Positions 46,438 through 55,962 of a DNA stretch of 64,000 nucleotides are shown here, one piece after another. This DNA is from Sphingomonas sp. QA11. GTDB taxonomy: Bacteria > Pseudomonadota > Alphaproteobacteria > Sphingomonadales > Sphingomonadaceae. The translations under genes and the position numbers were made by a program. The notes under the pieces are model-generated. The model did no database searches and had not been told where the DNA came from. It worked only from the letters and a program-made list of their open reading frames with translations. The stretch is from the NCBI RefSeq assembly GCF_028473665.1, contig NZ_CP098774.1, positions 3,128,501 to 3,192,500 on the forward strand, given 5' to 3'. Within the stretch, counting starts at the first letter, position 1; every line of letters starts with the position of its first letter.

Positions 46438-48270
46438 TCAGGCCGCCAGGTCCGCCGCCTTTTGTTGCTCCGGGCGCTGCAGCGCCGGGCTGGCGAGCGT
46501 ACCGGCATGGGTCACCACGTTCAGCAGCTTGCCTTCATGCTCGATCAACATGTCGCGAGCCAGGAACCAGTCGGCATGCGCGGCCAGCGCAGGATTCAGA
46601 TCGTCGCGCGCGACAGGCCGTTCGAAGGAACGCAGCGCCGCGACCCTGTCGGGCGCGATGATGGTCAGGGGCTGGCGCGCGACGCGGCGCGTATCGGCGA
46701 TCATCGCCCCCGCCGCCGAGGATTTGACGATCGCGAGCACCGGCGGCGACCGGCGAGTCCATTGCTGTTTCCAGCGCTCGATCTCCTCCTCCAGCGCGCG
46801 CAGCAGGGCCGGGTCCTTGAGCAGTTCGGTCGAGTAGCGGCCCATGAAATGATAGGCGATTCGATCTAGCGCGGCGTCGTCGGGATAGAGCGCGCGATAG
46901 ACGGGGATCGGCGTCAGATCAGCGATGCCGAAGGTCGCGGGTTCGTTGAAATAGGGGCTGAACCGGTCGATGACGATCCCGCTCATCCCGCTCGGCGCCT
47001 GAAGGTGCTCGATCCGCGGCATCAGGTCCAGCACGGCACGATAGGCCTCCGCCGTCTCGCCGGGCAGGCCGTAGAGATAATTCCACACCACTCGGATCGC
47101 GAAGGAACGGGAATCGCGCAGCAGCATGATGTTCTGCAGGCCCGACACGCCCTTTCGCATCAGCCGCAGGACGCTTGAAGAGAGCGATTCGATTCCAGGC
47201 TGGATCGCATCGATCCCGGCACGGGCCATCAGATCGAGTTGTTCGTGCGTGAGATTGGCCTTCACCTCATAGAACAGGTTCGGCCGCTCCTCGCGCTCGG
47301 CGAGCACCGGAAGCAAATCCTTAAGGTAGCGGAGCGGCATGATGTTGTCGGCGAGCATGAACCGTTTCACGCCCCACAAGTCGCCGACCGCGTCGAACTC
47401 CTCGAGGATCAGCGCCGCTGGCTTCTCGCGGAACGACATGGTCTCGCCGTTCAGGCCGCAAAAGGTGCAGTGGTTCTTCGCCCCCCACCAGCATCCGCGC
47501 GAGCTTTCCATCGGCAGCGAATAGGGCAGTTCGGGCGGGAGCTGCCGCCGGGCCTGGGCGGCGCGCAGATCGGCGAAGAAATCGGAGAAATCGGGGGTCG
47601 GCGTCACCCGCATGTCCCTGATCGGCTCGCAATGCACTACCCGCCCGGCGGGACGCTCGCCCTTCAGGACATAGCGCTCGCAGAAATCGGGAAAGGCGGT
47701 GTCGGCCTCGCCCGAGAAGAAATGGTCGACGCCGGTGAAGATGTCGGCCAGCGCTTCCCCCATCGGCGACGCGATATTGGCGCCGCCCAGGACGATGCAG
47801 ATCTCCGGCGCGGCGGCCTTGACCCGCAGCGCCAGCGCGGCGGAAGCGAGATTCTGCTGGAAGACCGACGATATCCCGAGGATGCGCGGCGCCAGGGCGA
47901 CGATCTGCGCGGTCAACGCATCGAGAAACGGCCCGACCATCGGCGCGATCGCATCATGCTCCGCTTTCAGCGCCTCCGGTATCGGACCAGGCTCGCCGAG
48001 CCGCGCGCGCATCGTGGATGGATAGGCGTGATCGCGGAACAGCCTTTCACCGACCATCTGCTTGATCGAGGAATCGCTCACCGCGCGATAGGCGTCATAT
48101 CCGGACAGGCTCGCGAGCAGGATGTTGCCGTGCAATACGCGGACGCTCAGGCCCCGCGCCTTGCACGCCGCGGCAAGGATCGCCGATCCGAGCGGCGGCG
48201 TCGCGATATCCGCGAAGGGCGGCACGACGATGCAGATATCGACCTTCTGATCGTCCCGCCTGTCGTCCAC
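46438..48270 (-). CDS. B12-binding radical SAM protein, RiPP maturation type (TIGR03975-like)
   Basis: A 610-residue enzyme. Residues about 10-230 are a B12-binding-type domain (VPPFADIATPPLGSAIL; ILGISSVFQQNL; IVLGGANIAS). The radical SAM core begins at SSRGCWWGAKNHCTFCGLNG, whose CxxxxxxxCxxC-spaced cysteines hold the 4Fe-4S cluster, followed by DAIQPGIESLSSSVLRLMRKG and NYLYGLPGETAEAY. The CWWG..HCTFCGLNG block is the mark of RiPP maturation radical SAM protein 1, which modifies ribosomal peptides. The GTG at 48270, with GGGGAGCAGG before it, is preferred to the TTG at 48285. No precursor peptide gene was found in the window. Confidence 0.88.
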   Translation of the reverse strand: MDDRRDDQKVDICIVVPPFADIATPPLGSAILAAACKARGLSVRVLHGNILLASLSGYDAYRAVSDSSIKQMVGERLFRDHAYPSTMRARLGEPGPIPEALKAEHDAIAPMVGPFLDALTAQIVALAPRILGISSVFQQNLASAALALRVKAAAPEICIVLGGANIASPMGEALADIFTGVDHFFSGEADTAFPDFCERYVLKGERPAGRVVHCEPIRDMRVTPTPDFSDFFADLRAAQARRQLPPELPYSLPMESSRGCWWGAKNHCTFCGLNGETMSFREKPAALILEEFDAVGDLWGVKRFMLADNIMPLRYLKDLLPVLAEREERPNLFYEVKANLTHEQLDLMARAGIDAIQPGIESLSSSVLRLMRKGVSGLQNIMLLRDSRSFAIRVVWNYLYGLPGETAEAYRAVLDLMPRIEHLQAPSGMSGIVIDRFSPYFNEPATFGIADLTPIPVYRALYPDDAALDRIAYHFMGRYSTELLKDPALLRALEEEIERWKQQWTRRSPPVLAIVKSSAAGAMIADTRRVARQPLTIIAPDRVAALRSFERPVARDDLNPALAAHADWFLARDMLIEHEGKLLNVVTHAGTLASPALQRPEQQKAADLAA

Positions 48271-48393
48271 GCCTGCTCCCCGCAATGCCTCGTCGGGCGG
48301 GAAAACACCCCGACGTCCGGCCGATCGTCGCTGGATACCCTGATATCGGCGCCTTGTCGCCTCAATGTCAGCCGGTCGTGCGGAAACGCGCTC

Positions 48394-51300
48394 TCAATAA
48401 TCTTTCGACACACGCAGATTCCCGCTCTGCCGGCCGAGCGTGGAAATGCTCGAAAGGACCGACAGCCAACGCGTCACCCGGAATTCGACCTGAGTCGCCG
48501 AATAGCCCGCGCCGTCAGTGATGATCTCCGCGAACAGCCGCCGGGTGATGTATTTGCCCGCCGCGACTGACGTGCCCGCGCCGGTCTGCGGATCGGCGGG
48601 CAGGATCCGCAGCCGGTCCAGCCCGGCCGCGCGGCGCACCACGTTGATCGGGTTGAGTCCACCGCTGCCGTCACGCAGCGCCGCGACCGCTGCCGCGAGT
48701 TGCAAGGCCTCGGGTGCTGAGAGGTTGGTGATCGAGGTGCCGAACAACAGGCGCGAGAGCAGTTCATCCTCGGGTAGCGCGGGGATGCTCGTGAAGCTGA
48801 TCTCCGGTTTCTGCGCATTGCCGGTCACGCGGATGCTCGCGCTCAGCCCGGTCGAATCCGCATTGGCGGCAATGTCGAGCGACGGGTTGGCCGGCACCTC
48901 GCCCACGAAGAGGATACGCCCACGCTCAAGCTCGAACTGGCGGCCGGCGAACTCGTAGTCGCCATGGACCAGGTCTGCCCGGCCGTTGATCGCCGGATTG
49001 TCCGGCGCACCGCCAAGCTGGAGATCAGCCGACCATTCGCTGTTGAGACCGAGGCCGCTGACGATGAGCTGGTTCGCCGCATGTGCCTTGATCGCGAGCC
49101 GCCAGGGCTTGCGCGGCACCTCATCCTCTTCACCCCCACCCGGCAGGTTGATCTCGCGAATGTTGAGCTGCGGCACCGCGCTTGCCGCGCTGGCCCGACC
49201 GAGCCGGTAACGGCTCTTGTTAAGCACCAGATCGCCGGCGATCACCCCGCCCTGCCCGTCCGACCTGATCGTCAGCGGCCCGGTGACGGTCGCGCCGATA
49301 TCATCGCGGTTGATCATCACCGCATTGTCGGCGCGGATCGCGAGATCGATGCCGAAACCGTTGGCGGCGGCGAGATCGAAGGTTCCGGTCCCGGTGACCC
49401 GCCCACCCTTGCCAGCATCCGCGGCGAACTTGTCGATCACCAGCCGCGACCCACCGAACCGCCCGGACGCCTGCACATTGGTGAGCACGGTGCCGGTCAC
49501 GCCGCCTTCGATCCGGGCATTCTTCGCCTCGACCACGCCGCGAATCTGCGGATCGTCGACCCGTCCACCCAGATCAGCGGCGATAGCGATCGGTCCGGTC
49601 AGGTCGAACAATTCCATGCCGGTGAGTCGCCACAGGGTATCAGCCGGCCCGTCATAGCGAAGCTGCGCGAACAGCCCTGCCTTGGCGAGTTGGCTCGCCA
49701 GGTCTCCCGAGCCGGACAAAGTGAGCTGCGCCTGCGCCCGGCCCACCATCTTCCCGCCGCTCTTGGCGACGGCACGCGCCGCCGCCTTGCCCGGCTGGAG
49801 GATACCGGCGATTCCCACGTCGACCGGCTGCGACGACAGGATCAGCCCCGACCGGGTCAACCCGCGCACCGTCATGTCGACCCGGCCTGTCGGGGCTGCG
49901 CCATGGCCTTGCGCGAAGGAGAGCTTGCCCGACGCCGTTCCGCCAAGCCCGAGCCCGGGATAGCCGATGTCGAGGATCGACAGCGGCATGCGCGACAAGG
50001 TCGCGTCGACCGCGCTCGACGCTTCAGTGAACCGCCCGGCGAGCTGGGCCTCCCCGCCGGCAAAGCTGAGCCTGGTCGAGGCGAGCCGCCATCCGTCGCC
50101 GTCGCGGGTGAACACCGCGGGAGTCGCCAGGCGTAGCGGGCGGCGGTCGAGCGTGCCCTGGGCCGAGACGGCGAAGCTGTCGGGCGTCACCTGGGTGACC
50201 GTCTGGATGTCGAAGGCGCGGCCACGTGCACCGGCGATCGAGGCGCGGATCTCGCCCCGCCCGCCGCGGAGCGACGCATTGGCGGCGAACCGCCCGAGCG
50301 ACAGGGTGCCGCGACGCAGCCCGTTGCCCGTCGCCGTCGCGTCGATTGAGGTGCCGACAGGATCGAGCAGCATGACCGCGTCGAGCCGACCGCGCCGGAG
50401 GGTGATAACGTCGTCAAGCCTGGCCGCGTCAGCTGCCAGATGCGCCTCGATCCGCTGGATCGTGCCCACCGGCCGGAACAGCAATTCGCCCGAAATGCCG
50501 CCACCTGCGATGGCGAGACGGCCTTCGAACCCGCCGGTCACGATCTGCAACGCTCCGTTCGCCCTGGTGCCGATGACGTCGAGCTCGTCGACCTGGATGG
50601 TGCCTTCGGCACCGGACGGCAACAGGATCTCGCCCTTGCCGTCGAACGGCCCGAGCCTCGACCCGCCCCGCGCGGTGAAGGCGAAACCGCGTGTGGTCGG
50701 ATCGAGATGCGCGACAACATTGCTCAGCCCCATCGTTTCATTGGGCCGTTCGAACACCAGGTCGAGCGTCGGCCGCTCGATCTTGCCGTCGAGCTTCAGG
50801 GTGAGCGGACCATAGGTCGCCTGGGTGCCGCGGCCTTCGAAATGGAACGTGCCGTCGCGCCGGCGGATGCCGTTTCCGGCAAGGCGCAGCGACGGCGATG
50901 TCAGGACGAGGTTGTTGAGGTGGAGGATGCCGTCGGGCGTTCGTTCGAGCCCGGTCGTGATTTTCGGCAAGCCGTCCGTCAACGATCGGAAAAAGGCATT
51001 GTCGAGCCGCACTATCTGCGCCGTGCCAGTGCCGATTACCCGTGCGCCTCGCCCTGCCGGGCCCGGGACCACGCGAAGGATGGATCTGACGTCGACAATG
51101 CCGAGACCGGGGATAAGATAGCGGCCGAGCACGCCGTTGACGCCCACTTCGAACTTGCCGGTCACCAGGTCGAGCGTCAGGTTGATCCGACCGGTCAGCT
51201 TGTCCGACTTGACGCGGAGGTCGTCGCCGATGACGAGCTTGCTGGTAACGCGAAGCATCCCGTCGAGGCTGAGATTCCTGAGGATGCCACCGGCGACGTC

Positions 51301-52548
51301 GCCGATGCCCGTCACCCGCGCCGCGGTGAAGCGGATCGGCACCCTGATCGGGGACTTCGAAAAGGTGCCGGCGCCGCCGGCGCGCGCGACCTCGAACCCG
51401 GTATCGTCGAAGGCGAAGCGGTCGGCCTTCAGGCGATAGTCGAAATGCGCGGTGGCGAAGGCGCCGTCCAGGATCGCGCGGAGTTCGATTCCCCGACCAC
51501 TCATGTTCGGGAACAGCGCCTTGGGCTGGAGCAGCCGGGCATGAAGGCGCAGGTTGCGGTACGCGCCCTGCCCGAGATCGACCGTTCCCACCGTATCGAT
51601 CGCAAGCGCGGCGGAACGCAGGGTGAGGGTTCCGTCAAGCCGCCGGTCGGCAAGGGTCGCGGCGCCGCTGACGGCGATGCGCGGTGTCGTCAGCCGCTGC
51701 AACTTGCCCTTGGCGAGCGGCGCCGGAGTAAGGGTGCCGGTCAGCGCGTAGGTGCCCGAGCGGTTGTTCAGCGCGAGATCCACTAGTCGTACCCGACCGA
51801 CATCCGCGCGCGCCATGCCCTTCCACATGGCCCAGGTTCCGTCGCCGGCGATATCGATCGCGATCGGGCGGGCAAAACCGGCGAGCTTCGCCAGCACGCC
51901 GTTCGCCGTGCCCCGGGCATGAACGCCGACATCGAATTTGTTGCGATCCGGCTCGGCATCCAGCTTCAGCGCAAGCGTGTCGCTACCCTCCACCGTGGCC
52001 GAAAGATCGACCAGCGCGCGGCCGGCATGGATATCTGCGCGTCCGGCCAAGCGGCCGGTCCGCGCCACGCCCGTGATCTTCGGGGAAACCGCCAGCCGGT
52101 CGACGCGCAATTCACCGATGCGGATGTCGAACCCCGGCAGCAACGGCCCTCCCTTGCCGGTGCGGATCGTCTGCGGAAGTTTCGCCAGCGTCGCACGCGG
52201 AATGACCAGGCTGCGGATATGCAGCCTGTTGTCGAGCCAGGCGAAGGGCACCCAGCTCAGGTCGGCACGCGGCGCGTAGAAGATCAGGCCCTTGGGGTCG
52301 GAAATACGGACGTCGACCAGCCTCGCCCGGGAAAAGAGCGATCCCTCGATCCGCCCGACGCTGAAGCGCAGGCCATTGGACGGCCGCAGCCCCGCGATCT
52401 GGTCCGCCACCCAGCGATGGCCGATGCTGGTGTCGAGGATAGCCAGCGCCGCCCCCAGCAGAGCGACGATTCCGAGAATTCCGCCAGCCAGCCAGCGCCA
52501 CCAGCGCCGGCGCGGCCGGGCTGCAGGCGGAGTCGCTTCCTCGCTCAA
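48394..52548 (-). CDS. tamB: TamB-like translocation/assembly protein
   Basis: A 1384-residue protein with a cytosolic basic start (PRRRWWRWLAGG), one membrane helix (residues about 19-39), a very long periplasmic beta-rich region and the DUF490 C-terminus (INGRADLVHGDYEFAGRQFEL, RVTGNAQKPEISFTS, ATQVEFRVTRWLSVLSSIST). TamB spans the periplasm and works with TamA, in outer-membrane protein insertion and in phospholipid transport. Its start overlaps the tamA stop (ATGA, 52545-52548). Length is similar to other TamB proteins. Confidence 0.93.
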   Translation of the reverse strand: MSEEATPPAARPRRRWWRWLAGGILGIVALLGAALAILDTSIGHRWVADQIAGLRPSNGLRFSVGRIEGSLFSRARLVDVRISDPKGLIFYAPRADLSWVPFAWLDNRLHIRSLVIPRATLAKLPQTIRTGKGGPLLPGFDIRIGELRVDRLAVSPKITGVARTGRLAGRADIHAGRALVDLSATVEGSDTLALKLDAEPDRNKFDVGVHARGTANGVLAKLAGFARPIAIDIAGDGTWAMWKGMARADVGRVRLVDLALNNRSGTYALTGTLTPAPLAKGKLQRLTTPRIAVSGAATLADRRLDGTLTLRSAALAIDTVGTVDLGQGAYRNLRLHARLLQPKALFPNMSGRGIELRAILDGAFATAHFDYRLKADRFAFDDTGFEVARAGGAGTFSKSPIRVPIRFTAARVTGIGDVAGGILRNLSLDGMLRVTSKLVIGDDLRVKSDKLTGRINLTLDLVTGKFEVGVNGVLGRYLIPGLGIVDVRSILRVVPGPAGRGARVIGTGTAQIVRLDNAFFRSLTDGLPKITTGLERTPDGILHLNNLVLTSPSLRLAGNGIRRRDGTFHFEGRGTQATYGPLTLKLDGKIERPTLDLVFERPNETMGLSNVVAHLDPTTRGFAFTARGGSRLGPFDGKGEILLPSGAEGTIQVDELDVIGTRANGALQIVTGGFEGRLAIAGGGISGELLFRPVGTIQRIEAHLAADAARLDDVITLRRGRLDAVMLLDPVGTSIDATATGNGLRRGTLSLGRFAANASLRGGRGEIRASIAGARGRAFDIQTVTQVTPDSFAVSAQGTLDRRPLRLATPAVFTRDGDGWRLASTRLSFAGGEAQLAGRFTEASSAVDATLSRMPLSILDIGYPGLGLGGTASGKLSFAQGHGAAPTGRVDMTVRGLTRSGLILSSQPVDVGIAGILQPGKAAARAVAKSGGKMVGRAQAQLTLSGSGDLASQLAKAGLFAQLRYDGPADTLWRLTGMELFDLTGPIAIAADLGGRVDDPQIRGVVEAKNARIEGGVTGTVLTNVQASGRFGGSRLVIDKFAADAGKGGRVTGTGTFDLAAANGFGIDLAIRADNAVMINRDDIGATVTGPLTIRSDGQGGVIAGDLVLNKSRYRLGRASAASAVPQLNIREINLPGGGEEDEVPRKPWRLAIKAHAANQLIVSGLGLNSEWSADLQLGGAPDNPAINGRADLVHGDYEFAGRQFELERGRILFVGEVPANPSLDIAANADSTGLSASIRVTGNAQKPEISFTSIPALPEDELLSRLLFGTSITNLSAPEALQLAAAVAALRDGSGGLNPINVVRRAAGLDRLRILPADPQTGAGTSVAAGKYITRRLFAEIITDGAGYSATQVEFRVTRWLSVLSSISTLGRQSGNLRVSKDY

Positions 52549-54578
52549 AACGCCTGCCCCAGAGAAACATAGACCGCGACGCGCGAATCCCCGGGCTGAC
52601 GGTTGATCGGCGTACCCACATCGATGCGGATTGGCCCGAAGCTTGAATAATAGCGTAGGCCGATGCCGGTGCCGAAGCGGAACTGGGTGAATTTGGGCAG
52701 CGGCGTGGTGTAGATATTGCCGCCGTCGAGGAACGGCACCACGCCGAAATTGCCGAACGCCTTCACCCGCGCCTCGATCGAGAATTCAGTCAGGCTCCGC
52801 CCGCCGATCGGATCGTTGTTGGGATCGCGCGGGCCGATACTCTGATAGCTGTAGCCGCGCACCGAAGCGCCGCCGCCGGCATAGAAACGTCGCGACGGCG
52901 CGATCGCGTCTCGCGGCGCGCCTGCGATCGTGCCCAGCCGGATTCGCCCCGCCATCACCACGCTCGGCGTGACTGACTGATAGGCGCTTGCGTCGACCTG
53001 CATCCGCGCATAGCCGAACGCCGAGCCCTCGAGCGAGATTTCGGGCGACAGCCGCCCGCTCAGCCGGAATCCCTTGGTCGGATTGAGCAGGTCGTCGGAT
53101 CCGTCATAGGACAGCGTCGTCGGCAGCGCCCCGATGAAGAAGGTCCGTCGCCGTGGCGCCCCGGTCGAGAGGATCACATCACGCTCGTCCGAGGCAGCCA
53201 GTTCGGCGCCGAGCGACCAGGTCCATTTCTTCTGGAAGAAGATATTGGTCTGCCGCTCCAGGCTGCCAGAGACCGAGAAGGTCCTCGCCTGATAAGCGTC
53301 GCGCGTCAGGTTGGACGCGACGATCTGGCCGGTCAGTACCCGGTCGCGACCCTCGAAATTGTTACGGCGGAACACGACGCTGGCCAGCTGCTCCTTGGTA
53401 CCCAGCACACCGCGCAGGGTCAGCGCGCCTTCGGGCGGGAACAGGTTGCGATTCGTCCAGCTCACCTCGGCGCGCGCGCCTTCGCCGGTGCCGTAGCCGA
53501 TTTCTCCCGCGATGGTGCGCGGGGGCGCGGGCGCGAGCGCGACATTGATATCGACGACATCGGGATCCGCGCTCTGGACCGGCTTGATCTCGACGGTCGA
53601 GACAAGGCTGGTCTGGATCAGCGCGCGGCGAAGGTCGTCAAGCGAGGCGGCATTATAGGGCTCGCCCGGCCTGAATCGCGCGATCTCGAGGATGTGCTTC
53701 GCGTTGAACACCTTGTTGTCGGCCGCCGTGGTGACCGTGCCGAAGCGCTTCTCGCCACCCGGTTGTATCGTCATCGAGAGCGTCGCCGTGTGGGTCGCGT
53801 GATCGACCACGATCTCCGGCTCGCCCACATCGGCGAAGGGAAAGCCCTGCTCGCCGATCCTGGTGCGCAGCGACGCCTCGCCCGCGACCACCCGATCGGC
53901 ATTGACCGTGTCCTGCGCTTTCAGTCCAAAGGCGTCGCGCAGCCCCTTTTCCTTGTCGCCGGCGGCTGCGACACCGGCAAGCGTCACTCCCTCGAACTTG
54001 TAGATCAGGCCCGGTTCGGCATCGAGCACGACCAGCGCCCGCCCGCCATTCTGCTCGACCCGGGTGGAGACCCGTGCGTCATAATAGCCCTCGGCACGGA
54101 GGAGCCCGACCAGCAGCGTCGAATCCTCCCGCGCGCGGCGGTCGAGTTGCGCGGCATTGGCCGGATCGCCTTCATGCGCCTTGAGCGTGGAAAGGCCCAG
54201 GAAACGCTGATGAAGCAGGGGGCTGGTAACGGCGTCGATACCGTCGACCCTGTAACTGTAGCGGGATTCCCCGGTCATCTCGACCGGCGCGGCGGGATCG
54301 ACCGGCTCGGGCGGCATCGCGTCGAGATCCGGCCATTCCACGCCCAGCCCCGGCATGGGCGCCAGCGGCGACTGCGGATCGAGGCCCGAGGATGCGGCAG
54401 TAGATGGAGATAGGGCGGATGGAGATAGGGGAGACGGAGACAATGGAGACGGGGTTAACGGAAGCAGTGGCCCGGTCGCCGCTCCGCCCTCCTGCGCATC
54501 GGCGCAGGGAACGGACCAGATGAAAAGACCCGCGGCGGCGCACCGAAGCGCGGCTCGCCGACCGACCGAAAGCAACAT
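52545..54578 (-). CDS. tamA: TamA-like outer-membrane BamA/Omp85 family protein
   Basis: A 677-residue Omp85 protein. A signal peptide (about residues 1-28) precedes a Pro/Ser-rich repeat (SPLSPSPLSPSALSPS), then three POTRA domains (such as LIYKFEGVTLAGVAA and EKRFGTVTTAADNKVF) and a C-terminal 16-strand barrel from about residue 345, ending FGPIRIDVGTPINRQPGDSR and VYVSLGQAF with the terminal Phe typical of outer-membrane barrels. YAGGGASVRGYSYQSIGPRD is the conserved VRGY motif. TamA-TamB is the canonical pair. Confidence 0.93.
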   Translation of the reverse strand: MLLSVGRRAALRCAAAGLFIWSVPCADAQEGGAATGPLLPLTPSPLSPSPLSPSALSPSTAASSGLDPQSPLAPMPGLGVEWPDLDAMPPEPVDPAAPVEMTGESRYSYRVDGIDAVTSPLLHQRFLGLSTLKAHEGDPANAAQLDRRAREDSTLLVGLLRAEGYYDARVSTRVEQNGGRALVVLDAEPGLIYKFEGVTLAGVAAAGDKEKGLRDAFGLKAQDTVNADRVVAGEASLRTRIGEQGFPFADVGEPEIVVDHATHTATLSMTIQPGGEKRFGTVTTAADNKVFNAKHILEIARFRPGEPYNAASLDDLRRALIQTSLVSTVEIKPVQSADPDVVDINVALAPAPPRTIAGEIGYGTGEGARAEVSWTNRNLFPPEGALTLRGVLGTKEQLASVVFRRNNFEGRDRVLTGQIVASNLTRDAYQARTFSVSGSLERQTNIFFQKKWTWSLGAELAASDERDVILSTGAPRRRTFFIGALPTTLSYDGSDDLLNPTKGFRLSGRLSPEISLEGSAFGYARMQVDASAYQSVTPSVVMAGRIRLGTIAGAPRDAIAPSRRFYAGGGASVRGYSYQSIGPRDPNNDPIGGRSLTEFSIEARVKAFGNFGVVPFLDGGNIYTTPLPKFTQFRFGTGIGLRYYSSFGPIRIDVGTPINRQPGDSRVAVYVSLGQAF
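54404..54460 (-). repeat. Short tandem repeat in the TamA N-terminal linker
   Basis: Copies of a GGAGATAGGG/GGAGACGG-like unit (plus strand) recur across these bases and encode the repeated Ser-Pro-x-Leu linker between the TamA signal peptide and the first POTRA domain. Such repeats can vary in copy number by slippage; the unit length of 15 bases keeps the frame. Confidence 0.6.
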
Positions 54579-54631
54579 TCGCCCGGTCTAGCCGGTCAAA
54601 TCCAGAAGTGACAGTGGCTTGGCGCGCGATC

Positions 54632-54844
54632 TCAGTGAACCGTGCCGATGGCGGTCTCAGCCGAAAGCAGCAGGATCAGCCGCTCGATCTGTCGCCAGCG
54701 GCAGAAATGGAGATAATTGCCGATGTCACGGCTCTCGTCAGCGCGCGCCGCCGCCTCGAGCCCGGCATCGTCGCCGAACATCGCGATCAGCGCGGTGGCA
54801 TCGGCAACCTGGCCGCGGTCGGCGAGATACGGCAAATACGACAT
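54632..54844 (-). CDS. Hypothetical 70-residue protein
   Basis: A small soluble protein with an Ala/Asp-rich first half (YLADRGQVADATALIAMFGD) and a conserved-looking RADESRDIGNYLHFCRWRQI block. The last part, ERLILLLSAETAIG, is amphipathic. I recall similar short proteins as sphingomonad hypothetical genes, but can give no function. It lies alone 53 bases upstream of tamA on the same strand. Confidence 0.6.
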   Translation of the reverse strand: MSYLPYLADRGQVADATALIAMFGDDAGLEAAARADESRDIGNYLHFCRWRQIERLILLLSAETAIGTVH

Positions 54845-55010
54845 TGAGACTCCCCGGAATGGCCCGGGGAAAAGCCATCAAGTCACGTGCCACATCAGCA
54901 GAATCGCCAGCGCCCGCGGGGGCGAGTGGTAAACGCGCCTTCCGGGACAGCCCCACCGATCCCGTAGCGGGACGCTGGCGTCCTGCCGCGGGACATGGCA
55001 GAGGCCAGCC

Positions 55011-55190
55011 ATGGCCAGCAAACCTCCCACTCGCACCCCGCTAGCCGGCGGCGTCCTGATCGCACTCGGCGCGATGGGCGGCGCCGTGACCGGTCTTTTC
55101 CTGTACGAACCGGTTCCGGGCTTCCTGATCGGTACCGGCATCGGCATCGCCCTGGCGGTCGCGATCTGGCTGCTCAACGTGCGGCGCTAG
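55011..55190 (+). CDS. 59-residue two-helix membrane protein
   Basis: The ATG at 55011 opens a frame of 59 codons ending TAG at 55188-55190. A basic start (MASKPPTRTPLAGG) precedes two membrane helices, residues about 13-31 (GGVLIALGAMGGAVTGLFL) and 38-55 (FLIGTGIGIALAVAIWLL), joined by a YEPVPG turn; it ends NVRR. A GCAGAGG site lies upstream. It is too short for standard gene finders and is reported from hydropathy and codon pattern. Function is unknown. Confidence 0.7.
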   Translation: MASKPPTRTPLAGGVLIALGAMGGAVTGLFLYEPVPGFLIGTGIGIALAVAIWLLNVRR

Positions 55191-55235
55191 GCACCAGCGC
55201 AGCATCACCGGCAAGAGCACGCCGATACGGGACAA

Positions 55236-55871
55236 TTAACGCAGCGCCCGTGACAGCCAGACGACGCGGCCGACCACCTCCACCTCCTCCGGCCCGCGCA
55301 ACGGGATCGGCGGGAATGCCAGGTTGTCGCTCGTGACGGCGACACGGCCGCCGGTCTTCGCCACGCGCTTCACCATCAGAGCCCCGTCCAGGCGGATGAC
55401 GAAGATGCCCCCGCGTGCCACGATCTGCCGGTCGCGTTCGTCGATCAGCATTCGGTCGCCATCCTCGATCGTCGGCGACATCGATTCGCCCTGGGCCCGC
55501 AGCACCGCGCTCTGATCTTCCCGCACGCCGAGCGAGGAGAGCAGCCGCGGATCGAACAGTTCGCCGCCCAGCAGCCGATCGTCCTCGGCAAGCCCGCCCG
55601 GCCCGGCCGAGGCAGCGACGTCAAGCCGGCGCACCTGCGCGACAGCCGGGATCGCTGGCCTCGAGGGCCCGCCCAGCAACGCCTCGTCCACGCGGAAATA
55701 CCCGGCGAGCAGCTTGCGGTCGCGCTCCGCCAGCAGGCGCGGCGTGCCGCGTTTCACATATTGCTGGAGATAGGCCGGGTTGCGGTGAAGCATGCGCGAC
55801 AGTGCCGCATAGCTCTCCCCGCTCGCCTCGACGAGACGGTCAAGAGCCGTGCGAGGATCGGGCACCTCCAT
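55236..55871 (-). CDS. S24 peptidase-family repressor (LexA/CI-like)
   Basis: A 211-residue repressor. Residues about 12-50 look like a DNA-binding helix-turn-helix (SYAALSRMLHRNPAYLQQYV). The C-terminal S24 domain has the catalytic Ser in GESMSPTIEDGDRMLID and the catalytic Lys in DGALMVKRV, typical of autocleaving LexA/UmuD/phage repressors. The gene is divergent from a 59-residue Cro-like gene across nested dyads at 55877-55913. It is a phage-type regulatory arrangement now standing without other phage genes. Confidence 0.9.
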   Translation of the reverse strand: MEVPDPRTALDRLVEASGESYAALSRMLHRNPAYLQQYVKRGTPRLLAERDRKLLAGYFRVDEALLGGPSRPAIPAVAQVRRLDVAASAGPGGLAEDDRLLGGELFDPRLLSSLGVREDQSAVLRAQGESMSPTIEDGDRMLIDERDRQIVARGGIFVIRLDGALMVKRVAKTGGRVAVTSDNLAFPPIPLRGPEEVEVVGRVVWLSRALR

Positions 55872-55876
55872 TCCCG

Positions 55877-55913
55877 TTCCAATAGCATAGGAAAATTCCT
55901 AGACAAGTTGGAA
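55877..55913. promoter_or_regulatory. Nested operator dyads between the S24 repressor and Cro-like gene
   Basis: TAGGAA-AA-TTCCTA (55888-55901) is a perfect dyad with a two-base centre, and is enclosed by TTCCAA (55877-55882) and TTGGAA (55908-55913), another inverted pair. The array is AT-richer than its surroundings and sits within 6-43 bases of the repressor start, as expected for autoregulatory operators. Confidence 0.55.
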
Positions 55914-55962
55914 ATTACGGAACAGACAGTGAACACAATCAAGAGACTCGGAAAGGGCTGCG

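Noticed and set aside
48147-48413. An 88-codon frame on the minus strand that begins ahead of the radical SAM gene, as a possible RiPP precursor
   Set aside because: About half of it is an out-of-frame shadow of the radical SAM gene, it has no leader-like motif and is Arg-rich in a manner typical of shadow frames.
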